Part shown: in pieces, positions 56,346 to 64,000 of the stretch
How the letters are laid out: each line of letters opens with the position of its first letter
How positions within the stretch are numbered: the first letter of the stretch is position 1
Assembly (NCBI GenBank): GCA_948146395.1
Contig: OX411548.1
Location: 39,461,737-39,525,736 of the forward strand
Length of the DNA stretch: 64,000 nt
Origin: Fragum whitleyi
Lineage: Eukaryota; Mollusca; Bivalvia; Cardiida; Cardiidae
Direction: 5' to 3'
Position numbers and translations under genes: made by a program
The notes under the pieces: generated by a model
What the model was told of the DNA's origin: nothing
Database searches by the model: none
What the model saw: only the letters and a program-made list of their open reading frames with translations

Positions 56346-56504
56346 CTATACATAGTCGTCCCAGTTAGGGATGAGGATCCTGTTCTCTGAATGGACCACA
56401 TTTGTGAATATGCTCAGCTCGTTGCAATTGGTGGTGGAGATGACAGCTGTCAGACCGAAGTTGTCTTCCCATGGATCTTCCAGGCCAAGACTTGGCACGA
56501 GTCC
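56346..56504 (-). CDS. Orphan terminal coding exon, unknown protein
   Basis: A good acceptor (CTCTTTCCTGTAG) is followed by 52 codons and a TAG: GLVPSLGLEDPWEDNFGLTA, then STTNCNELSIFTNVVHSENR and ILIPNWDDYV. The composition and the polypyrimidine tract look like a real last exon. I do not recognise the family. I found no upstream exon between it and the zinc-finger gene, and a Helitron-like fragment ends about 100 nt to its left. It may be a captured or stranded exon, or the 3' end of a gene whose other exons I missed. Confidence 0.4.
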   Translation of the reverse strand, partial: GLVPSLGLEDPWEDNFGLTAVISTTNCNELSIFTNVVHSENRILIPNWDDYV

Positions 56505-56734
56505 CTACAGGAAAGAGTAATCTGAGGAATTCAAGGAAGGTAAGGTGCGATGGATATACAAATATCAGAGACATATACGAAGATAAATGGCGTATAACAG
56601 TCTTTATAGGCAGAATCGATCCATTCAGAGTTGAGCATTTTGAGCTTTTCTGAATGAATCATGACTGTCTATACCCTCGATGCGTTACAAAATAGCTTAT
56701 TAAGGCATGCTCATAATTTCTTGAACAAATCTGA

Positions 56735-56885
56735 AACAGGGTCATCCAAGGATCATTCCTGTGAAATTTGGTTTAAATTGATCCATTAATTTCTGAAGAG
56801 AAAACAAAGGTTGACGGAAGCGCGCAAGGACGCACGAACTGACGAATGAGGGATAAAACACATTGACAATAGCCCTAAAGTTAAT
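56735..56885 (+). mobile_element. 3' fragment of the ~160-bp-unit family
   Basis: GGGTCATCCAAGGATCATTC, GAAATTTGGTTTAAATTGAT and CATTGACAATAGCCC match the last unit and end of the 27- and 47-kb copies. Confidence 0.5.
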
Positions 56886-57163
56886 ACTACGTGCTAGTCA
56901 TAGCCGACAACTTCTGTCGAGCCAGCAAAATTTGATCAAAGCTCCGGATAAGTTGAATTTCTCATTTGACCTTCGATCTATCTACAAAATATTCTTTTAA
57001 ATAGCACAATTGCTCTGCCTTATGATAGAAAACAATTGTCGCAAACTATTTTGAAACCCATCTACAAATGTAGGAGTTATACTATGATCAGTCTTAATTT
57101 TGACTTTGGAGCTATCTGATTTTTTTTCAAATAACATGTCTACTCATGATTTCTGGATTTGTT

Positions 57164-57300
57164 GCCAAGCGGTTAGCATACTCGAATTGTTACCTGAAGA
57201 TTCAAGCACCACCGGAGGCGGGTAGTGTAATTGAGCAGGACACTTTACAGAAAAAAAACTCAGTCCACTAAGATTTTAAAGTCGGTTGCAGTGGTTAAAA
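57164..57300 (+). mobile_element. tRNA-like SINE fragment, third type
   Basis: GTTGCCAAGCGGTTAGCATA resembles an A-box region. Downstream GATTCAAGCACCACCGG could be a B box. No target duplication is visible. Confidence 0.4.
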
Positions 57301-57450
57301 TCATGTTAAAATGTGGCTTCTAGAGTTCATACAAGGTTTGACCTAATGACCTAGTTTTTGAACCTACTTGACTCAATACCAGACTCATCCAATTATTTGA
57401 TCATGACCGCCATTCTGACCAATTTCAGCTGATTGGGTAACTCATGTGGC
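57300..57450 (+). repeat. Single 145-bp unit related to the 22-24 kb array
   Basis: GGCTTCTAGAGTTCATACAAGG, GACCTAGTTTTTGA and CATTCTGACC all recur in the 22.2-24.0 kb array. No terminal hairpin is present. Confidence 0.55.
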
Positions 57451-57785
57451 CTCGTGAGTCTATTTAGGGTTACACTTTAAATCGGTCAGGATTCCCCTAT
57501 ATTTTTTCATTTTTCTCTTTTCTGAAACATTATAAAGATATGGAAAGAGAAGATAAACTAGAGTATGTCACAGAATGAGACTTAATACCCTGCAAAGTCC
57601 TTTCAGAGAATGCTTTACATGTATTTGTTGACAATGGGAATTTTAAGCAAAGAAAGTTGATTCAATGGAACTGTAAATTTCTAAATGCATGATCAATAAA
57701 TCCTAGGTAATTGAATATATTGATAACTAAAGACTTAAATGCGCAAAAACATTATTTTCCTCACAAAAAGAATGAATTGTTAATG

Positions 57786-58030
57786 GTTGATTGATTGAAT
57801 GGAGTTTTATGCTGCTTTCAAAATTATTTCAGTTATATATCGCGGCGGCTGGAGCACCTAACAATGGATTCTTGGTATTTCTCTCACCAGTACAACCATT
57901 ACATCCTTTCCTAGCCTCTAGCTGCTATCTCATACAGGTCTACGATTATCAACCCATTGTTGAGAGACCAATAGTCGGAAAGAATGAGTGCCGCCGTCAG
58001 GGATCGAACCCGGACCTATACAGGCCTGCA
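57786..58030 (-). mobile_element. Near-complete SINE, same family
   Basis: It reads GATTGAATGGAGTTTTATGC at the tail end through to GGGATCGAACCCGG (B box) at the head end. It directly borders the tandem-repeat element at 58036. Confidence 0.75.
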
Positions 58031-58035
58031 ACTCA

Positions 58036-58972
58036 ATATTTTGCCATCAATTTTTGAAGGAGGTCATTAAAGGATCATTCTGGTAAAGTTTTATTGAAAT
58101 CGACCCAGTGATTCAGGAGGATATGTCATTCAAAGATTCTGGCTCAAAATAAGCCCTTCCTGCCACATCCATATTTATGGGCAAATAAAAAATTCGTGAA
58201 CATTTTTTGAAAAGGGTCTCCAAAGGAACATTCTGGTACAGTTTCATTGAAATCTGCCCAGTGGTTCAGGGGGAGATCTCCTGCAAAGATTTTGGGCTCA
58301 AAATAAGCCCCGCCCTGTCACACCCATATCTATGGACCAATCAAAATTTTGTGAACAAATTTTCAACAGCGTCACCAAAGGAACATTCAGGTAAAGTTTC
58401 ATTTAAATGGGCCAAGTGTTTCAGTAGATGGCGTTCAAAGATTTCAGGCTCAAAATAAGTCCTTCCCTGTCACGCCCATATTTATGGGCCAATCAAAATT
58501 TCGCATACAATTTTTGAATAGGGTCATCCAGGGAACATTCTGGTGAAGTGCAATTGAAATCAACAATTATTCAGGAGACGATTTTTTCAAAGATTTCTGG
58601 GGTCAAAATAAGCGCCGCCCTGTCACGCCCAATTTTATGGGCCTATCAAAATGTCAAGACAGTTTTTGAAAAGAGTCACCAAAGGAACATTCTAGTAAAA
58701 ATTCATTGAAATCGGCCCAGTGGTTCAGGAGATCTCGTTCAAAGATTTCGGGCTCAAAACTAGCCCTGCCCTGCCCATATTTATGGACCAATCAGAATGT
58801 AGCGAACATTTTTTGAGGGTCATCCAGGGAACATTCTGGAAAATTTCATTAAAATCGGCCCAGTGGATTAGGAGAAGAAGAATTTGTAAGAAAGTTTACG
58901 ACACACGACGGGCGACTGAGCCAGGACGTTCCTTAAAGCTCCCCTTGAGTACGTTGTGCTCAGGTGAACTAA
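58036..58972 (+). mobile_element. Helitron-like tandem-repeat element, about six units
   Basis: Units of about 146-156 bp contain AAAGGAACATTCTGGTA, CAGTGGTTCAGG and the GCCCATATTTATGGGC stem. The 3' end is CTTGAGTACGTTGTGCTCAGG then GAACTAAA, a slightly mutated hairpin. It is the paralogue of 51018-51557 with more units. Confidence 0.65.
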
Positions 58973-59950
58973 AAAGGAAGAAAATGATACGACTTATGGG
59001 TGCACAGGCGGACACTTATACACTCAAAACAGATTCTGTTATTTTTCTAATGACAACTAGAATTGTCGCAAAGTGGACCTCAACAATCGCTTTGTCCTTG
59101 ATGAAACTGTTATCGGTTAAAGTCTACTTATGACCGTGACATGTTTGACCCCGACGCAAAAGGGCATATCTTTGGGTCATGGGAAACATTTGTGTAAAGT
59201 TCTGTCGTTGCAGGTCAATTCCTTCTCCGTTAAGCTAGCGGAAAGCAAAAGGTCAATGAAATGACAGACAGACTTGACAAAATCAATACATGCTCCTTTA
59301 CTTCAGAGTTGGGGGTATGATGGTGCTCTTAAACGTGTTCATGTGCAAGAATGTGAAGAAAACTTAAGTTAAACTCATTTCAAATGGCAAATTATCTTGG
59401 TGATGGAATGCAATTGGGAAAAGATATTCACCATTCCATTAAAGATGTGGTGACCAGGCTTTAAATGGATGAATATTTGGTTTTAACAATGAAGCAATCA
59501 TGTAGATAACTGCAATATGACGGAAAAAAACGACAATATGTTGAAAAAATATTTATTAACTTTAAAAGTGTATCACCACTTTAACAAAAACTAGAGATTT
59601 TTATCTCGTTGTAGCTGTAGACAGAAATGTACAATAAAACAATTTGTCAAAAATTAAATGTGTAATAAGATTGTTCAGAAAGAGAAACTAGACCTCTAAA
59701 AGAAGCTATAACATAATTCTACGAAAAACAGGTCGTGACATCACCAAATAAGCAGATCACGTGATTGGCTTGTGCTATTGCCACAATACTGAGAAAACAG
59801 ATCGCGACATTACCAAATAAGCAGATCATGTGATTGGCCGATTGTCAATAGCCGACTTTATTGGACCAAATACAAATGTATAGTAATGCAAACGTGATGC
59901 TAGTAAATTCCTACGCAACTTTCAATAAATTCGTTTAAAACAAAAACTAG
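58040..59950. repeat. Diverged duplicated segment, copy B (uninterrupted)
   Basis: It matches copy A without the MITE (52114-52540) or the Helitron-like block (52782-55193). It has more tandem units at its left (about six against two). Within copy B, AACAGGTCGTGACATCACCA / AACAGATCGCGACATTACCA (59.73 and 59.79 kb) is a short internal tandem. Confidence 0.7.
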
Positions 59951-60003
59951 CTTTGACAATGACTTTTGTGAATATATATCCCGCCAGGTCACATCAATAT
60001 ATG

Positions 60004-60850
60004 CACATAGTAGTATATTTATTTAGTATATTGGCCAACGGCCTGTATACAACATGTACAAAAATAACAATTTCACATACAATGCTGTCATGGTGATGTT
60101 CGAGATACCTTAGATATTGCCAAATTTCTTTTTTCCATGGCATAGAATATAAACATAGCAAGATTTCGTATTGTTGCCGTATTTTTGCTTGCCATTAAAA
60201 GATAGAATTTCTGTATATTTGGATTTTTATAATACTTTTTGCTGATATACTTAGTTCGCAATTCACCATACAACGGACAAATTAACAAGAAATGAAATTC
60301 ACATTCGACCATTGAATTACAATATAAGCAGTATCTAAGATCTTTCACAATATTTATATGACAACATTTCTCTATCATTAAAGAATGAGCTGAGCTTCTA
60401 AATGACACTAAGCTTTTCCTAAATTTGACTATGTCAATTATATCCAAATATGTTTCTGGTGAAAAATTTTGTTTAAAATTGGAGTAATAGATTAATTTAC
60501 TTGTTCTGTTACAATAACTGTACCAGTGTTGGGTATATTGATCTATCAATCTATTTCTATAAGCTTTCAAAAACTGGTTGGCATTTGTGACTGCTTGCCT
60601 TTCCCAAATATAACCAAAACCATTTGTATAAAGACTAATCCTCACTTTAGAAACCCAATTTTTAAAACCTCTTTCATCTAATATTTTCAACATATCATAA
60701 CATTTCCTGATGTAACGATCATTAGATGTGTTTAAAAGTTTTACCCAATATTTCATACACCTTTTTAAAGTCTCAATGTAAATAGGATATCTACCACAAT
60801 CTCCCAAAATTACATTATTTACAGAATTCATTGGGGCATTCATAAAAACT
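60004..60850 (-). mobile_element. 5'-truncated LINE, ORF2 C terminus and 3' end
   Basis: The frame 60088-60843 encodes the region after the RT: GDCGRYPIYIETLKR, FGYIWERQA, and CLYCNSMVECEFHFLLICPL, the same Cys/His motif as in the 13.6-kb LINE. The 3' end reads GGCCGTTGGCCAATATAC then AAATAAAT. The 5' break at about 60850 lies next to a SINE tail. Confidence 0.8.
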
Positions 60851-60871
60851 TATCCAATCAATTCAATGTCC

Positions 60872-61060
60872 TATTGATTGAATGGAGTTTATCATCGCTT
60901 TCAACACTTTTTCAGTTATATCGCAGTGGCTTGAGCACCTTACAATGGATTCCTGGTATTTCTCTCACCAGTACAACTATGACATCCATTTCTAGCCTCT
61001 AGCTGCTATCTCACATATGTCTACGATTATCAACCCATTGGTGACAACATGACGGATAAA
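60872..61060 (-). mobile_element. SINE, tail and body, head lost
   Basis: TGATTGAATGGAGTTTATC, GAGCACCTTACAATGG and TCTCACATATGTCTACG match the other minus copies. It lies right after the truncated LINE at 60.85 kb. Confidence 0.7.
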
Positions 61061-61064
61061 ATGA

Positions 61065-61700
61065 CAATAATGCAACTGGTCTCCGGGCAGAGTAATTCCA
61101 AACAGGAGAAATATTCAAATGAAAATACCATGCAAAAAATCTACCATTCTAACATTTAATCATGAATAAGTACATTCTTAAATCGAAATTCTGTTTCGAC
61201 ATAAGCTTAAACAGCTTCTAGTCGTACAACATAGATGAAATATACATTTATTCGTAAAAATTATCAAAGGGTGAAGAAGTTTCGTGAAAGCAAGTATATA
61301 CATAATAATCTTATCTACCTTTTTGTTTCAGACATGACATTTGACTGGTATAACGTTGCTTATTAATGCACATTAAATTAGCTTCTATCTACAGCAACGT
61401 TATTTGTTAAAAGAGTATTTAGCAGCATTGTTGAAAAGAGGAATATGCTATAATGGCAGTTCCTCCATTTTAACATTGCAACTATTTTTTTCATATTTTG
61501 TTAATTACAATTTTTAAAAGTATTTTTGATTTTAATCGATAAATGAAATCAAATGCATCACATAGATTTATACAACACAAGATCAAATTGAATTATACAA
61601 ACGTAATGAATAAATATGAAATCAAATTGAAATTCTATAGTATATATTATTGATAATTAATGATTACTCATGGAGTTTATTGGAAAGTTCTTACTTCAAG
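61065..61700. other. AT-rich spacer
   Basis: I see no exon or clear repeat between the SINE at 60.9-61.06 kb and the decayed LINE. Confidence 0.4.
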
Positions 61701-62335
61701 CGCACTTTTGATATATTTTGTCAAATCAAATAGAGATTTCGTATTTTTACAAGTTTCTGCATGCTAGGTTTAAAATAATATTTTTGCTCGATGTAATGGA
61801 GTTCATCCCCAATATCACCTTCATTACAAATGTCATAATATTTTTGATTTCTTTCAATTTTGTAAGGCCCATATCTGCCAGTTTCTATTTTTAGAGAATG
61901 CCATATTCTAATACGAGAAATAAATATATTCTTAGTTTACAAGGTTAAGGCTCCGAATACTTTTGAAAAGCATGTTTAGTTTTGAAAACCCTATTTGTTG
62001 AGAGGAGGTTTTGAAATTGACTTCACATGGATTGTTCCATACATGCCCCAAACCATTTTCTCATCAAAGTTTCTTTATCTAAGTGCACCAATCATCCTAC
62101 CCTTTTTTGCATTAATCTTTTTGGGTTTTATATAATGTTTGTATAATAATTTTATCAGAGTTTACAACTTTCAACCAGAATTTAATCATACGAGTATACC
62201 TACTAATATATAGAGGACAATTACCAAGCTCTCCATATATAGCATTGTTGCATGTAGTGTTTTTAACAGAAAGCAATCTTTTGCAAAATTGTATGAGGTC
62301 TTTCTATTTGTTTTGATTTAGAAAATCCGCATATT
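61700..62335 (-). mobile_element. Degenerate LINE ORF2 C-terminal fragment
   Basis: Minus-strand translation, with frame changes, gives NAIYGELGNCPLYISRYTR, FWLKVVNSDKIII and further down IETGRYGPYKIERNQ and EGDIGDELHYI. These are decayed forms of the motifs in the two better LINE copies. It ends within 100 bp of the zinc-finger gene's last codons. Confidence 0.65.
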
Positions 62336-62402
62336 TCACCATAATCCTAAATTAGAACCGTCAAAAAGCTCGCACACTGTAAATTATTGTTACAAAAGAA
62401 AC

Positions 62403-64000
62403 TTACGAACAACTAGCTATTGTGTTAGTTATTAATTCAGCAATAATGTTATTCCAACCATTTTTTTCAAAGTCTGCCTTATCTTCTTTGTTCTTTATAC
62501 ACCTTTTTCTGTGTTTATAAAGGCTACTGTTATTTAAAAATGTTTTAAAACAAAAATAACACTTATAGGGTTTCAATTTTGAATGTGTTGCTCGATGACG
62601 AATAAGTTTTGGGCACGATTTGAATCTTTGTTTGCAGATAGAACAACTGTATGGTCTCACTTCCAAGTGGTTCTTCAAATGAATTTTGAGCTGGCTGCTG
62701 TTATAAAATTGCCTTCCACACATCTCACATTTACAAGTCAAGGTCCGATTTGGATTGTGTTTGTTTTCAAGGTGAAGCTCAAGACCTTTGGCTGTTTTAT
62801 ATACAGCCGGACATTTTTGACAGCGAAATCTTTCTCCATTATGTACAACTCGTTGGTGTAGTAGTAAATAATGGTTGACATTAAAAAAGATATTACACTT
62901 TTCACATTTAAAAGGGCGTTCACCAGTATGATATCTTTCATGTATTTTCAAAACACTTTTGTACGCAAAATCCTTTCCGCAAAATTTACAATTATATGGT
63001 TTTTCACCACTGTGAATACGCGCATGTATCTTTAAATACTCTTTATTTCTGTAGAATGTATGACAAACTTCGCATTTGTACCTTTTTCTTTCTCTATCAG
63101 CTTTGTGTGTTTCTAAGTGATGCTTCAGAGTACCTTTTCTACTAAATTTCTTGTCACATATTTGACATTGGTGAATTTTAGAGGCCTCACCATCGTGTGT
63201 CCTTCTGTGTTGTTTCATCGAATGTTGGATAGCAAAGGTTTTGCTACAGAAATCACATTTATACGGTTTCTCACCAGTATGTATTCTAGTGTGTTGAACA
63301 CAGTCCTTTTTGTCGTAAAATCCTTTACCACAAAATTCACACACATGAGGTTTTATTCCAGTGTGTCTTCTCATATGAGCTTTTATTGCACACTTTTGAG
63401 CAAACCACTTATCACACAAACTACATTTAAATGGTTTTTCTTTTGTATGAGTTAATAAATGACTTTTAACATGACTTTTTCTAGCGAAGCATTTATCACA
63501 CTGAGGGCATTTAAATGGTTTAATTCCAGCATGCACTCTTAGATGCAAGTTGAGCAAATTCGAATCAGCAAAACCTACTCCACAGATATCACATTTATAT
63601 GGTTTCTCTTTAGTATGTGTCCGAATATGTCGTTCATGGCCTGCTTTGGTTTTATCAAGTTTTCCACAGTAAGAGCATTTGTAGCTTCCCTCAATATGAA
63701 CGGTTTTATGATGCCTGTTCAGACGAACTTGAGATTTAAAAGCAGCTCCGCACGTTTCACATTTGAAATCTCGTATATCAAAGTGGCAAACCATGTGAAC
63801 CTTCATTTTGGCATGAGCACGGAATCGTTTTCCACACATATAGCATTCAAAAGGTTTGTCATCTGTATGAATTTTCATGTGCTTGGTCAGGTCCCCTTTA
63901 GTTTTAGATGCATGGTCACATTTATCACACTTATGTGGGCGTCCATCAACATGGACATTGTACCTATGACTCAACAGTTTTTCATTACTATCAAAGAACG
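62403..64000 (-). CDS. C2H2 zinc-finger protein, 5' end beyond the right edge
   Basis: The frame is open from the window edge to a TAA at 62403-62405. It holds 17 complete C2H2-type fingers and the end of one more at the edge (...LLSHRYNVH). Most are C-x2-C-x12-H-x3-H joined by TGEKP-like linkers (TKEKPYKC, TGIKPHVC, TGEKPYKC), which indicates DNA binding and a nuclear location. Several fingers have x4 between the His, and the last ends in Cys (HRKRC). No KRAB, BTB or ZAD domain is visible; any N-terminal domain would be outside. The tail after the last finger is about 30 residues. The stop overlaps a GTAAGT, so a splice donor at 62406 with a further 3' exon cannot be excluded. Confidence 0.9.
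   Translation of the reverse strand, partial: FFDSNEKLLSHRYNVHVDGRPHKCDKCDHASKTKGDLTKHMKIHTDDKPFECYMCGKRFRAHAKMKVHMVCHFDIRDFKCETCGAAFKSQVRLNRHHKTVHIEGSYKCSYCGKLDKTKAGHERHIRTHTKEKPYKCDICGVGFADSNLLNLHLRVHAGIKPFKCPQCDKCFARKSHVKSHLLTHTKEKPFKCSLCDKWFAQKCAIKAHMRRHTGIKPHVCEFCGKGFYDKKDCVQHTRIHTGEKPYKCDFCSKTFAIQHSMKQHRRTHDGEASKIHQCQICDKKFSRKGTLKHHLETHKADRERKRYKCEVCHTFYRNKEYLKIHARIHSGEKPYNCKFCGKDFAYKSVLKIHERYHTGERPFKCEKCNIFFNVNHYLLLHQRVVHNGERFRCQKCPAVYKTAKGLELHLENKHNPNRTLTCKCEMCGRQFYNSSQLKIHLKNHLEVRPYSCSICKQRFKSCPKLIRHRATHSKLKPYKCYFCFKTFLNNSSLYKHRKRCIKNKEDKADFEKNGWNNIIAELITNTIASCS

Overview
The window is animal nuclear DNA, and a bivalve mollusc is the best guess. The reasons are GT-AG introns, AT-rich intergenic DNA, a long Mab-21/cGAS-like ORF of the kind expanded in bivalves, a many-finger C2H2 protein, non-LTR retrotransposons, tRNA-derived SINEs, and many copies of elements ending in a GAGCACTTCGTGCTC hairpin followed by GAGCTAA. 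Species cannot be fixed from sequence alone. Every host gene found lies on the minus strand.

1.8-30.3 kb: one large gene rebuilt by eye from 21 exons that keep phase at every junction (701 codons in the window). It starts with an RWD-like domain, has an acidic linker, then a UBC fold that seems to lack the catalytic Cys, then a helical region resembling the segment before the C-terminal E2 domain of BIRC6. It runs off the left edge, where a catalytic UBC domain would be expected. Its introns are packed with foldback elements, SINEs, Helitron-like tandem-repeat elements and a 5'-truncated LINE.

30.4-39.3 kb: no host gene. The region has a ~105-bp-armed inverted repeat just upstream of the large gene's start codon, a decayed CR1/jockey-like LINE (32.6-35.2 kb) and several paired repeats.

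39.4-43.6 kb: a two-exon gene for a ~766-residue Mab-21 domain protein with the nucleotidyltransferase GS...DxD signature, i.e. a cGAS-like-receptor-type protein. Its coding sequence contains a 68-bp palindrome. Its intron carries a nearly perfect ~140-bp foldback.

43.6-62.3 kb: accessory, repeat-rich DNA. A diverged duplicated segment (about 51.0-55.6 and 58.0-59.9 kb) gives 'empty sites' for two insertions: a MITE with TA target duplication, and a 2.4-kb Helitron-like element that itself carries a second element in the opposite orientation. An orphan terminal coding exon sits at 56.35-56.50 kb. Two LINE fragments lie at 60.0-60.9 and 61.7-62.3 kb.

62.4-64.0 kb: the 3' part of a C2H2 zinc-finger gene (17 complete fingers in view) that continues past the right edge.

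No tRNA or rRNA gene, CRISPR array or bacterial feature is supported. Exon boundaries were inferred by hand from splice sites and phase. Repeat edges are approximate unless a target duplication is named.
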